Assembly (NCBI GenBank): GCA_021234155.1 | Contig: JAJEKV010000026.1 | Span: 4,839,183 to 4,903,182, forward strand | Source of the DNA: Isoetes taiwanensis | Lineage: Eukaryota > Streptophyta > Lycopodiopsida > Isoetales > Isoetaceae | Length of the DNA stretch: 64,000 nucleotides | Reading direction: 5' to 3' | In this document: in pieces, positions 34,798 through 45,515 of the stretch | How positions within the stretch are numbered: the stretch's first letter is position 1 | Layout of the letters: the number at the start of each line of letters is the position of its first letter | Notes under the pieces: generated by a model | Told to the model about the DNA's origin: nothing | What the model saw: the letters and a program-made list of their open reading frames with translations, nothing else | Databases searched by the model: none | Position numbers and translations under genes: made by a program

Positions 34798-35590
34798 GGA
34801 AAAGGCCGCTTGAAGATGCAGTACTTGATGTTCAATCCGGCAAGGAAGATCTGGTTGCATGTTTGAAATCAAAAGGGGTTGAATTTAAATGGGCAAATTC
34901 AGGAATAATTGAGATAAATTGCGACGTAATTGTGGTCGGATCTTGATCAAGCGGAGGAGTGGTAGCAGGGGAGCTTGCAAACAGAGGATTCAAAGTGATT
35001 GTGTTAGAAAAGGGCAAATATTTTTCCCGCCAAGACCTCTCCCTTCTTGAAGGCCCTTCCATGGCCAATATGTATGAAGGAGGCGGCCTCTTAAGCACCT
35101 ACGAAAAAAATACGGACTGAAGCTGTTTCTGGGCGAAGAATACAGATCGGCTATGGCGAAAATCTGTAGCAGATCGAAACAATCGACCGCAGAAACATGG
35201 CTTGTAGATGCTGCATCTGCCGGAGCGATTATTCTGGCAAGCTGCAGAGCTGAAAAAATCCTCAAGAACCCTAATCTTGGGAGCAAATCGATCTTCAAGA
35301 ATCCTAAGCTTGGGAGCAAATCTGGTAAATTCTTTAAAGCCCAAGGTGTGATTGCATCAGTAGAAGGAAACCCACAATTGAAAATCGTAATCAATGCTAA
35401 ATGCACCGTAGTGGTTTGTGGGTCTTTCCAAACTCCGGTTCTGCTGCAGAGAAGCGGCCTCAAGAACCCTAATATTGGCCGGAATCTCCATATTCACCCA
35501 ACCCAATTTGCATGGGGCTTTTTCCGTAAGGCCGGGGCGGAAGGAAAATTTATGACGGGGGAATCATGGCCAGGGGCCACCAGCATTTAG
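34798..35590 (+). pseudogene. Long-chain-alcohol oxidase (FAO-type, GMC oxidoreductase) pseudogene
   Basis: Plus-strand translation gives INCDVIVVGS, then a TGA in place of the glycine codon (34,944-34,946), then SSGGVVAGELANRGF and KVIVLEKGKYF. This is the FAD-binding dinucleotide fold of plant long-chain fatty alcohol oxidases. Next come LEGPSMANMYEGGGLLS and, after a gap in the homology, EEYRSAMAKIC. A second gap leads to TAETWLVDAASAGAIIL and finally GLKNPNIGRNLHIHPTQFAWG. The stop, the frame changes near 35,110 and the two internal deletions (the FAD GGGSAVNW-type block and a stretch before TTWLVDA) show that it is dead. FAOs are membrane-bound enzymes that oxidise long-chain alcohols to aldehydes. 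Weak further decay may continue to about 36,050. Confidence 0.85.
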
Positions 35591-36775
35591 ATCCGGCAGG
35601 AGATTTCTGATATTGCGCCCATGAAGCCCTTCGAGCTTGCATCTAGGCTTTCAAGCTCTGTCAGACCTGAAAAAAACGCCAGGGTAGAAACAGGTAGCTA
35701 AATCGGCCACAGCTGGGTGGATTGACAACTACAAGCTGCAAAACCCGAGCTCCATCTGATAAACCATGGCTAACTAGAGCGACAAAGAAATAACACTCCG
35801 CCCAAAAGAGGGCTGGCCTGGAAAGAACAGTAGAAGCTTATCGGTTGAAACAAAAGAGGCTAATCTTTGTCCGAGAAGATATTTAGGCGTAAAAATCCCC
35901 GCAAAGAGTTGTAGTGTGCTCACGGTTGTAGTGTGCTCGAGGGAAGTCCGAACGAAGCTCAAGATCCTTTTCGTGCCACCACTTAAGGATATGGGATCGG
36001 AGATAGACATTCTCGCATATCAAAGGTAGGGCACTTTATATCATTGTGGGTGCATTTTTTTTTCGTATAATTTTGTTCAAGTTAGAATGCCTGTTTGTTG
36101 TTATCAACAGAGATTGCTAAGGACTGATTGCTAAGGACTGAGCAACCAAGTGTCGTTGCACCAGGCAATCATGTCCTCAAAGATGATGCAGCAGCTATAC
36201 CCAAACACACTGTTTTGGGCCTTCTTCAAGAGTGCACAAAACTCCAAGACCTGTGGAAGTCAGCAGGCAGTTGTACAGTTTGATGGTTTATAATTCATTA
36301 GATTTTGTTTCTCTTGTCTTCTAGAAACAACCATTAGGGATTGCCCAACTTTGTTATAAAACTACTGTGACATTGCCATAATGTAGTTTTTCCAGAGAAG
36401 AATTTGCAATCTTGGCAGTTCGGGGATGATTATAAATTAAATCTTGTTTTTGATCCTATTAATATTGTTATTTGTGGATGCCAATGCCGTTATGATTGCC
36501 ATTTCTTCTGTATTCATGCTCCCTCTTTGTAGAATTAAATTTGTTTTGCATATGCCATATGCTTATGAATGCTTGCTATGGCAAAACAGGCTTGCATTGA
36601 TACCAGCACATGTTACCATATGCACTAGCATATGCATGACAATGTGCGCTTTTACAATAGAAGGGGGTATTTATTTTGATAGTTGATTTCCTTGAACTAG
36701 TGGTACCGGCTTTATTTATGTTTCATAAGAGTTAGGGCCTTCGTGTTTTATTAGTTAGGGCCCAAGGGCCCAAAT
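35591..36775. other. Decayed flank of the FAO pseudogene and spacer
   Basis: Frames are short and broken. A brief coding-like run on the plus strand (about 36,145-36,270, reading APGNHVLKDDAAAIP and LLQECTKLQDLWKSAG) follows an acceptor-like TATCAACAG near 36,110. It might be an exon of an unknown gene. GATTGCTAAGGACT is duplicated in tandem at about 36,112-36,139. Nothing else can be supported. Confidence 0.35.
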
Positions 36776-36782
36776 TTTTTTT

Positions 36783-37175
36783 AATATAACAATCAACACA
36801 CAACTACCAAGAACATTATTAACACAAACCATTGCATTTAACACATTTTAATTAAAATCCCCTTAAACCCCTTTGGTTTGGGTGCATATTCACACGGGGG
36901 TTACGAGGGGCAAATGAGAGCCCCAAAAATATATTTACAATACATGTACAAAATTAACACCATTAAGTACATTCTCTCAAATCTTATAGTATTTTGCAAA
37001 CTTTAATATACAGTATACAAAAACTTGTACATGCATACCCCACAAACGAGGATCGCTATGTATGGTCCAGATCTTGGAATAAAGGGCAAATATACCCATT
37101 TGACAGCTCTCGTTGCCCGAAGTAACCCCCCGTGTGAATATGCACCCAAACCAAAGGGGGTTTAAGGGGGTAGAA
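36783..37175. mobile_element. Foldback element F1, copy 2
   Basis: The left arm (AACACAAACCATTGCATTTA, CCCCTTTGGTTTGGGTGCAT) and the inverted right arm (ATGCACCCAAACCAAAGGGG) match copy 1 at 16.1-16.6 kb. The middle part is the reverse complement of copy 1's middle (for example ATACAGTATACAAAAACTTG against CAAGTTTTTGTATACTGTAT). The outer part of the right arm is missing. Arms in fixed position with the centre inverted simply means that the whole element inserted in the other orientation. Confidence 0.75.
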
Positions 37176-37539
37176 TAAGCTAAACCTGTATGTGAAAGCA
37201 CCCTCTCTGATGCTAAACTTATCAAATTAAAAAACTAATATAAAGCCCTAATAGAGGACCACAAGGGATGATTTCCTTGTAGCCTATGTGGCTGAGGTAT
37301 AATATGGCCATCCCCTAACCCATTTAAATTTATTTGATGTTCTAAATGGCTACCTCAGTAATTTTTTGACCACAAATAAGAATTCGAATTGGCCACATTC
37401 TACGTCTAGCAAGGCCTAGTAAATTTCGAATTGGCTACTAAACATGCAAAAATCACAAACTCGTGGTTTGAACTGGCGATTACCCTTTGGTCATGACCTG
37501 AACGTATCCTACTCTGGCGTAGCCAACTGTTTCTAGAAA

Positions 37540-39560
37540 AATGTGAATGTGTGGCCAACTGGCCCGCCGGGACCACTAAAAAATACCTGGTTGTGTGATG
37601 ACATAGAGCAATATCGCCAGCAAGGACATGTGCTCTTGTTAGGAGATTTCAACGCTCGCACTGCACAGCTGCAGTAAATCACCTTCCAGGGAGAGGCCAA
37701 TTCTGACCCACTCTGGCTTGAATTGAACCGGCAGCACCTCAGAATGCAATATAGTCTCAGGATACAGTGACCAAAGCCTTTGGAAGGGAGTTGGTTCAAG
37801 TCCGTCAGGTTTTTGACATGATAGTCTACAATGGTATGCTCAGATGGCTGCAATCGAGGGGCTTTACTTGTAAGAGCGATAGATATGATGGTGGAGCCAG
37901 TGTGGTGGACTATCTCCTCGCTCCAGCGATAGGCCTTGACATGATCAGAAATTTCAAGATTGGCACATGAACAGGAGATGAGGAGACTTTGTCAGACCAC
38001 TATCCACTTTATGTCACTTTGGACTGGGGGCATTTAGCAGTGTAGCCACAAGATAGAAACCATCAAGGGCTGAGATACACCCCCCAACTTGAGTCTGTAC
38101 TGGAACGTGAGCTGCAGGGAATTGATGCCCTCTATACGTTACATGATAAGTGGGAGTAGCTTGTAAATGCCTTACTCACAGCAGCTAGTGCATGCTTTAC
38201 AGCAAGGGATCTCCCACGAAGGGACACTACGCAATTCTCTCATAGTTTGACTCTGATTGCAAGGCTCTAAAGACCCAGCTACACCTCGTCTCAGATTCAC
38301 AGTTGCGGCAACAAGCCATTCAAGACTATAGAGCATTCTTGAAATCCAAAAAGCATATGTACATCGCAGAACATCAGCAGCGCATGTTTGACTTGCTGAT
38401 GATGGAGTCGAGAGTCTTTGTATAAGAGGCATCAATCACCCGGCAATATTACCATAGACCAGTGGATGCATCGCCTAGAGGAGTTGTATGAACCCCCAGA
38501 GTGACTGCTGGGGTACCAGATCAGATAGGAGAAATGCCATGGCTCACTAAGGAGGACATCCAACAGGGCCTTAGATACCTGGCTAATGGAAAAGCGAAGG
38601 ACTTCAAGCGCGTTATTGAAATGGGGTGGGCTAGCTTTGTTAGGGCCTCTGATAGTGATAATTATCCAGGCCATAAGGGAGGGCCTCCTGTAGGAATGGA
38701 TGGTTAGCAAGGTCACCCCCATTCATAAGACAGGTAATAGGAATGATTCGGTGAACTATCGCATGATCATGGTGAGCCCATTACTCGCAGAACTTTGTGA
38801 TGGAGAAGAGGCTAACTCAGTGAACTGAGGAAGCTGGAGTGCGTGCAGTTGGCCAGGCGGAGTTTCGCCCTACGCACTCCACAATCAACCATATATTCAC
38901 TCTCAGAATCCTTATGGAAGCTAACCGCAATGCGCGGCATGACTTGTATTGCTATTTTTGTAGATTTCAAGACTACATATGATACAGTCCCGTGAGACCT
39001 ATTGTGATAGCGTTTGCAGGAGCTGCATATCCCACAGGACTTTCCAAATGTCATCTACAGACTCTATGATGGGATATATGCTGCATTGCCTGCTTCAGAT
39101 CAGCGAGTTGCTAGCATCATATGGGTTAAACATGGATGTCTGTTATCACACTCTTTGGTCTCTATATTGACAAATTGGAGACCTGGATGCAAGAACATGG
39201 GGGCAGTGGCCTGTAGCTACCAAAGGCATATAGTATAAGGCAACTGCTCTATGCAGACGATGTGGACTTGCTGTCCCATTCAGGCAGAAGTCTGTAGCAA
39301 CATTTGGATGCTCTTAGTGGGTTCTATGACATAGCAGGAATGACGGTGAACCTGTAGAAAACTAAGCTCTGGCCAATCCTCTCCTCGCAGCATGATATAC
39401 CAAATCTCTATTACAGAGGACAGAAGGTGGATGTTGTAAGGTCCTTCAAGTATCTGGAAATCGACTTTTCCGCTAGCATGCTATGGGATGACTGAGTGGA
39501 AAGAAGGGTCAGCGCGAGATGGAAAGCCCTGTATCCTATGCAGAATAGTTGCTATAGAAT
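37540..39560 (+). mobile_element. Decayed LINE (endonuclease plus reverse transcriptase)
   Basis: In the endonuclease part the plus strand reads HVLLLGDFNAR (about 37,630), then WLQSRGFTCKS, SVVDYLLAPAIGLDMIRNF and SDHYPLYVTL (to 38,020). GDFNAR and SDHYP are the catalytic blocks of APE-type endonucleases. A stop precedes the last block. The RT part follows: LTKEDIQQGLRYLANGKAKD (38,540), VTPIHKTGNRNDSVNYR (38,712), VDFKTTYDTVP (38,960), LQELHIPQDFPNVIYRLYDG (39,015), LLYADDVDLLSH (39,247; YADD catalytic site) and FKYLEIDFSASM (39,450). Many stops and frame changes interrupt it. The 5' end and a poly-A tail were not found. The element copied itself by target-primed reverse transcription. Confidence 0.85.
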
Positions 39561-40030
39561 AGATCTCTGTGACTGGGCATGTAGAGCAGGCTAATACTAG
39601 GGTTTTCCCTCCCACATGGAGTTTTTTTCATCCCAGTAGTAGGGACACATTGTATAGTAGCATTTGTATTTTCGGTGTGCCGTCTCATAGGCCGGTTTGG
39701 CCTTCGCGGATGTTAAAATGGATGTTAAAATATACTTCCTTCCTTGCCGACCTTTTCAGCACATAACTTCTATCCATATTCTTCAATAAAACAACCAAAA
39801 AATTATTTACATATGCAGATCAATTTTGCAATCTATGCACGTGGGATATTGCTACCCCCATATTAGATTTCTGCTAGATTTTATTAAATTACGAAATACA
39901 TTTTTAACTCTGTTCAAAAGAAAAAATTTCTGAGAATTTTAAAGTTCTTTAAATGTTTATGGTGCTGATAAACACTAAATTACAATCAAAATGAATATTA
40001 AAAAAAGGGAGCAAAAAAAAAACATACATG
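39561..40030. other. Spacer, no recognised gene
   Basis: AT-rich with no motif of note. The LINE 3' end should lie at its left margin, but no clear poly-A tail or target duplication is visible. Confidence 0.4.
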
Positions 40031-41080
40031 ATTTTAGGACAAGTCCATAGTCTTGAGTACCGTGTTCACTTTCGAAATTAGCTTCTCCAAGTAAGGTACC
40101 ATAGTTTTCAACAAATAATCATCGTCATCTATGTCAGGCATGAAGGTCTTTGGTGTGATACAAGAGTCTGCATTATTCTTCAAATTCATATACCTATAAG
40201 GATCAATCAACAATGACATTTGATAGTTTTTTTTATGTGGCAAGGAGTTGCTTTATTCACTTTCAAAGGATGCACCATCCTTTTAAAAAGAAACTTATCC
40301 ACTAAGGCCTGAGGAATGAAAGCAAGAACCTCTTTTACGAAAGGATGAAGTTGGATCAGATCAGGTACTACTTTAACCTTTTTGAAAACCTTGTACATGA
40401 AATTTCAGACTCAATAACCAAAAACTTCTTGCCAATAACAACTGTGCAGTTGACAACTATTAGAAATTGTGCTAATACAACTGGCAGAAAGAAACATGGT
40501 AAAATCACCTTAGTTTCCTAGTTATTGATTGGATGGAGCTCGTTTGCTAGAGGAAATCTGCTTGGAATTATTCTTAGAATGAGATTCTCCAATTAATGCC
40601 AAATCAGTTTCTTCCTCTGTGATTGGTTTCTCTAGAATGTTTGCAGGTTTGTCCAATATGGAAATGTAGGCATCTATTCTCTTCAATCCTGTTTCACATT
40701 CCTTTGTATTACTTGAACATCATTGTCTTCAATTTTATTAAGCATGCAAACATAGACTCGGAAATATCCAAACTTGCACCTGAGCCATTCAAATTATCAA
40801 ACTAAATAAGTATATGTAGTAGAAAAAGCCAAACTAGTTATATGTCAGAACTTAATCTTCAATCCTTTACAACTGTTAGTTTGTTTAGCATTGTCTCTCT
40901 TCAAGCTTGGGCTTGTGGAGGATAAAATAGTGCAATCTTCAATGGATTGTATAATTATATCAGGCTCCTTTACGTCAGCATTAATGCTTAATGACAGATC
41001 TTGACTATTTTCAATAGACTGTACTGCACTATAATTAGGTCCAAATTCCATTGCAAATCTATATGGAAGTTCAATGGACA
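40031..41080 (-). pseudogene. Exon-like fragments of an unidentified gene, 3' part
   Basis: On the minus strand several stretches read as plausible protein. They are SIELPYRFAMEFGPNYSAV and SINADVKEPDIIIQSIEDC (41,081-40,845), LKRIDAYISILDKPANILEK then EETDLALIGESHSKNN ending at a TAA (40,524-40,522), DLIQLHPFVKEVLAFIP (40,398-40,207) and DIDDDDYLLKTMVPYLEKLI ending at 40,034. They are in different frames and separated by AT-rich sequence, as exons would be, but I recognise no family. Two separate chain ends suggest either two genes or decay. Confidence 0.3.
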
Positions 41081-41339
41081 TGAATCAATTATGAGGCATC
41101 TAGTTCTCACAAGAGAGACAAATTAATCTCTTTGAGAAACATATGTAAGCACAAATTGGATGGAAACTATACATGCAACTGCAATGACGATTGAGACATG
41201 AGATGGGCCATAGGCATATCTACAGGAAGAACAACTTCGTAAAGTTGCAATGCTACTGAAAAGCATTTTGGCTGCTCTAAAAATGGAAAGTTGTTATAGT
41301 TTAGACATCTTTATCAAAGATAGGCTATTTCTTTCACTT

Positions 41340-41835
41340 CTCCCAACTTTGATTGAAGTCCATATTCATCATATTCTACCTGTTTAAAAATGATCATTGC
41401 AAAAAGAAAAAGTATTAAACTCTATGTAGTTGCAATGGCCATTAGCAATTATTTCTTTATGAATTTCATCCATACTCTTGTATGCTGTTATCGCCTCTAA
41501 AAGTTCCTTTTTTCCATGGTAACTAGCATTGATGACAAGAATGTAATAACAGTGGAGCGCTCACACCTGGCCTTTGTTGCTTCAATTTGCTAGTTTGCAG
41601 CATCCACCTCATAACTGCACTTCTTCCACAATTTCTTTTTTCCTTTCATTTCAGTGGTTGCACTTTTAACTCTACCATTCAAGTCATCCTTCTGCTTATC
41701 TAACTTAGCAATTTAAGGAATTGATGATAGAATAGTCCATACATAACCAACAACATTTACATAAGGAAGCAAGGGCTCATATTCATCTTCTTTCTCTACT
41801 TTTGTTGTCACATTTTTTTCCATTTTAATCACAAA
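41340..41835 (-). pseudogene. Coiled-coil-like coding fragment, interrupted by stops
   Basis: The minus strand from about 41,820 reads EDEYEPLLPYVNVVGYVWT, then after a stop KLDKQKDDLNGRVKSATTEM, KGKKKLWKKCSYEVDAAN and, after another stop, QIEATKARCERSTVITF. The charged heptad-like pattern fits a coiled coil. In-frame stops and a later frameshift mean that it is not functional as it stands. The Helitron 3' terminus abuts its 5' side at 41,836, so the Helitron may have inserted into this gene. The family is not recognised. Confidence 0.35.
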
Positions 41836-42268
41836 CTAGTAAACGTGTGCCCGGCGTTGCCGGGCTAATGTTCTGGGCGTGTGTTTTTTTAGGTCTTCAA
41901 TGTCCTTGGAAATGTCTAAATTGTATGCATACCTTGAAAGCTATTGATACAATGTAAGAAGTAGTTGCCTCACCATGCTCAATTTGCAATAGCTTCACAC
42001 TCTAACAAACATGCATTTGCAATGAAATATGCTTTTGTGGAATTATACTTGTAGAAGGAGAATGACCAACTCATTGCATTTTTTTGTGTGTATTGTCACA
42101 GGTCCATCATTTTTTTTGTGCAGATCCAACCAGATCAGAGCCAATTTCCATTCTGAGTTGTAGAGAGGTAGCCAATTTCCATTCTGAGTTGTAGAGTGGT
42201 AGCACGTGGCGACACCACATGCAAAAACGCCACCCAACTTCCATTTTGTTAGCATTATATATCCAAGA
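41836..42268 (-). mobile_element. Non-autonomous Helitron (3' end clear, 5' end probable)
   Basis: On the minus strand the element ends with a perfect 7-bp-stem hairpin GCCCGGC-AAC-GCCGGGC (41,865-41,849), nine bases of spacer and CTAG (41,839-41,836), followed by a host T. Hairpin plus CTRR before T is the hallmark of a Helitron 3' terminus. The probable 5' end, TCTTGGATATATAATGCTAA, starts at 42,268 and resembles Helitron 5' ends (TC, then a TATATAATAC-like run). However, the base before it is C rather than the expected A. No Rep/helicase is encoded in the 433 bp. A 31-bp unit with CCAATTTCCATTCTGAGTTG is duplicated inside (about 42,138-42,202). Confidence 0.65.
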
Positions 42269-42648
42269 GTATATCAAATTAGGAAATGACTTGACTTCTC
42301 CAGTCGTTCAAGGTAGCATGACCATGAAGTACATTTGCAAAGAGTTAAATTGACCATGATGTTTGTATGTATGGATGGTTGTAAAATCATCCATGTATTA
42401 TTACATGGTAAGTGGTCGGATCATTATGATTATACATCATATAATATGGTTGTTCTATTGTAATCAAAGTGACTTAAATCCAAATAAAACCATCATATAA
42501 TTTCAATGATGCATGAGAAACTAAATATGGATGCAAAACATAATTTTAGAAACGTGTTGTTTAAATACTAAAACCTGTTGTAAAGCACTAGAATAACCCA
42601 AAATCAAAATTTGTGACCTAAATACACCATATTGTAAAACTAAAGTGG

Positions 42649-42917
42649 AACGTGAAAAAGAAGATAGAAAAGTCCCAAACCCAATCTGCCCGAAACTGCA
42701 TTACCATAAACGAAAATCACACTTTGGATCCTTCAAATTCAACTATATAACTCTGCTACGCAGAATCCGTCATGTCCCTCTGGAATGTGAAACAGAAGAT
42801 AGAAAAGTCAAAAAGACCAATCTGGCAAAAATTGCATTATCATAAAAACAGAATTACACACTTTGGATCCTTCACATTCAACTATATAACTCTGTTACGT
42901 TGAATCTGTCATATGAG
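42649..42917. repeat. Tandem duplication (~134-bp unit, two copies)
   Basis: Both copies contain GTGAAA(A/C)AGAAGATAGAAAAG, CACTTTGGATCCTTCA, TTCAACTATATAACTCTG and GAATC(C/T)GTCAT in the same order, with point differences and small indels. Confidence 0.75.
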
Positions 42918-43194
42918 CAACTTAATAGAACAACAATGCATATATAACAACAGAGATGCAATAGATTGCAGGAGATTTGAACCCCAAATATTCCAAACTA
43001 ATTCATTCTCAGAGAGATAAGCATAAACATAGATGCAGCGCACATTATGTCCCTACATTTTGCAATAGATGGATAAATAAGTACTTCTACCCCTGCACTT
43101 TGCAATAAATTGATAGACAATAATTTACAGACACGCAAGGACACTAAGGTTGTTAACATTACAAAACGCTTCAATACTTGCAATATAGACATAC

Positions 43195-43390
43195 CTTGCA
43201 TCTTTTGTCCCAATGAAGGCTACATACAGATTTCTGAACTTTGAATACCCCTTCCTCATGCTGGAGTCTGCAAACTCAATCTCTAAAAACTTCAGTCTAC
43301 TCCAAAGGTGGCCACAGCTGGCTTTCATACTATAGTTCAGCCAGTGATGAAGTGCCACATGGCACAACCCAGCCACTCATCTAATAATGC
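43195..43390 (-). pseudogene. Exon-like segment of an unidentified gene
   Basis: The minus strand reads LHHWLNYSMKASCGHLWSRL, then KFLEIEFADSSMRKGYSKFR and NLYVAFIGTKDAR, ending at a good donor (GATGCAAG followed by GTATGTC at 43,194). The composition is that of real protein. In the open frame a TGA codon lies directly before the first Val, so the 5' splice choice is unclear. Likely part of the same gene as 43,500-44,455. Family not recognised. Confidence 0.4.
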
Positions 43391-43516
43391 ATGCAGTGGT
43401 ACGCAATAATTGTGTATGGATCAAATGGTAACATGCATTCAAAAGTATCAAGCGTAACTTGAAAACTAACTTGAAAAAAGGAAAGCATTACATCAAAGAA
43501 TCAAGATTTTGTGCAC

Positions 43517-43595
43517 CTTTAATGCCAGAGGGAATTTGAATCCAGCAAAATTGGAGCATAACCACTCTCAGTAATTTCTTGCAACGCCTATAAGC
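43517..43595 (-). pseudogene. Exon-like segment of the same unidentified gene
   Basis: After ATTCTATGCAG the minus strand reads GFMKQNVLDDAAYRRCKKLL followed by RVVMLQFCWIQIPSGIK and then GGTGCACAAAATC, a weaker donor. Both splice signals and the non-repetitive amphipathic sequence argue for an exon. Boundaries are approximate to a few bases. Confidence 0.4.
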
Positions 43596-43735
43596 TGCAT
43601 CATCAAGTACATTTTGTTTCATAAATCCTGCATAGAATAGGAACCACCAACCAAGTTTTTGTGCTGCAAAAAGAAAAGATCAACTGTGGAAACCACAGAA
43701 AAAGACAGCAAGCAAAAATAAACGGAGAGACATAC

Positions 43736-43838
43736 CATAGTTCATGAACCAGTTAAAAAATGCAACAAAAAGGGGTTGGCAGCTATTAAGATCTCGTTCT
43801 CCAGCAGGGGATTTCCGGAAATGAAAAGCCTGCCTAGC
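43736..43838 (-). pseudogene. Exon-like segment (103 bp) of the same unidentified gene
   Basis: It is bounded by TTGTTTCAG and by CTATGGTATGT. It reads ARQAFHFRKSPAGERDLNSC then QPLFVAFFNWFMNY. The only stop-free frame needs a phase-0 junction with the upstream exon. The upstream exon ends at 43,975, and phase 0 there gives LLWKVQ. Together these support a spliced gene on the minus strand. Confidence 0.45.
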
Positions 43839-43974
43839 CTGAAACAATAAGACTTCCTGTAAATCAAGAATGAAGTTCTTGTAGCAACTTTACTTCCACA
43901 ATACAAATCGAAGCCTATATTTAACCTCAGATCTTTTGAAGAAATAGAAACTATTTTGAAGAAATATATTGTAC

Positions 43975-44450
43975 CTGCACCTTCCACAGAAGAACAAACA
44001 CCTTTGCATAGCCACTCAGAGAAGCGGACACCTGTAACCCTTGCCACTGTGTCAGAAGACCTCCACGGTGTAGAGGTCGAGGCAGGTGGCGTGGAAGAAG
44101 AAAAAGGTATCCCAGGCTTATTCGAGGGAAGAGGGGGAAACTCCTCCTGCCTTGAGGAACCTCCAACATGCGTTCGATGTTCTTTTTGTCCAGAAGAGCC
44201 TCCTTCGCGTGAGAGACTCTCAACATGTGTTGGGGATGCAAGCTGTGTCACACTCTTTTGAGCAGGAGCTGCTAATCTCATTTGTTCTGAAGAACTTCCA
44301 ACATGTATTGGAGGTGCATTTGGAAGTACCACCTTTTCAAAGGAGCTTTCCCGGGTCACATCTACCACACTGCCTCTAGAATCATGAGGCATAGGGTCAG
44401 ACGCTGGACTAACAAGTTGAGAAGAGGAGAAAGTGGAAGCCGCGGACGCC
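43975..44450 (-). pseudogene. Ser/Pro-rich upstream exon of the unidentified gene
   Basis: The minus-strand frame is open from about 44,455 to beyond the donor at 43,974 (GTGCAG followed by GTACAA). It encodes a low-complexity Ser/Thr/Pro-rich region with repeated HVGSSS, HVESLS and HVGGSS motifs spaced about 20-25 residues apart. This is a short internal repeat typical of a disordered linker. The 5' side of the frame stops exactly where the presumed chromovirus LTR starts (about 44,430-44,455), which suggests that the insertion cut the gene. The frame that splices in phase with the next exon differs from the longest frame, so at least one frameshift is likely. Confidence 0.35.
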
Positions 44451-45253
44451 CCCTAAACTAAACATACGGGGCACTACGGCCCGTACACTCGGCGAGAAAT
44501 CCCCGTCAGGCTCAACAACCGCACAAAGCCCTCCGCCTATCCCGCACTATGGAACTCCCCGTAGTGCGGAAAGGGGACACGAAGGTGTCTTGCGCGCCCT
44601 TCCCCTATGGGCTCCTATCACAGCGGAAGCATAAACAACGTCAGAACTAGCAATAACAATACAACATACTACCTCGAAGGGTAGTCCATCACATATCCAT
44701 ATGAGCAAAGAAGATAATCATAAACCATAAAACATGAGAGCTCATACCCATGGCTCCGACTCATAAGGAGGTAAACCGACCGGATAGGTCTCAAGATAGA
44801 AGCGTGACCGAGTCATAACAATGGCGGGGCTGGCATAAGACAATGGCTAGGGTTGACCACTCCATCCGCCCCTCACAGTGCATACTTTGCGGATGGGCTA
44901 AATCGAGGGCTCGGCATGACTCTAGCCTTCCTGGATCACGCAATCCCATGGCATCACCCATCGGGACTACTCCGGGTTGCATCTCCCCGGTCCGATGAGG
45001 CGGGAAGGGTTGCATCTCCCCTCCCGGGGTCTAGAGGTTCCGTAGGCGGCTAGAGAATCGATGGCGACACACGATTAATTACCCGACTTAACCCCCAAAA
45101 ACGAGCCAAGCCGACACTTGCGGCTCTCGAGGCGTGGCGGCACCATTGCCCCGGGGAGGTGTCGGACCCATGCTCGCCCACACGAAGTGACCAGACCATA
45201 AGCCTAGCCCACTATGGGATCCCCGGCTCCCCCACTCGGGATCCCCCTCCACA
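44433..45253 (-). mobile_element. Presumed chromovirus 3' LTR, distal part (split by the CACTA element)
   Basis: This GC-richer block and the block 55,553-56,387 become adjacent when the CACTA element and one ACA copy are removed, giving about 1.65 kb. It contains a local repeat of the type GGGTTGCATCTCCCC with CCGGTCCGATGAGGCGGG (about 44,965-45,035). The outer boundary is uncertain; TG at about 44,431 is only a candidate. No second LTR copy was found in the window, so the LTR identity rests on position downstream of pol. Confidence 0.4.
45251..45253. other. Left target-site duplication (ACA) of the CACTA element
   Basis: ACA directly precedes the terminal CACAACAAGA and is repeated directly after the right terminus at 55,550-55,552. 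Three-base duplications are the rule for CACTA transposons. Confidence 0.75.
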
Positions 45254-45283
45254 CACAACAAGAAAAGGGTCATTTAGCGGCGT
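45254..45283 (+). repeat. Left terminal inverted repeat of the CACTA element
   Basis: CACAACAAGAAAAGGGTCAT followed by TTAGCGGCGT. It pairs with 55,520-55,549 with about four mismatches. Confidence 0.8.
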
Positions 45284-45515
45284 CTATAGCGGCGTCACGA
45301 GCGACGTCTATCGCGGCGTCGGCCGGCGCCGCCTGAGGCGTCTCACGGTGACGTCGTTGCGACACGCCGCATCGCGGCGTCGTCGCTTATCTGCGGCGTC
45401 GGTAGCGTCGCTTCCGGGCGTCAGCCTTGAGACGTGACTTCGAGGCGTGACTTCGACGTCGCTCGGGGCGTCGCGTCTGCGGCGTGGACGTCGCGTGCGA
45501 CGTGGTGGACGAAAA
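45275..45515. repeat. Left subterminal CG-rich repeats of the CACTA element
   Basis: Words such as GGCGTC, CGACGTC, GCGACG and their complements follow each other at short spacing in both orientations across 240 bp, in sharp contrast to the A-rich tract that follows (45,510-45,565). Subterminal motif clusters of this type are binding sites for CACTA accessory proteins. Confidence 0.7.
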
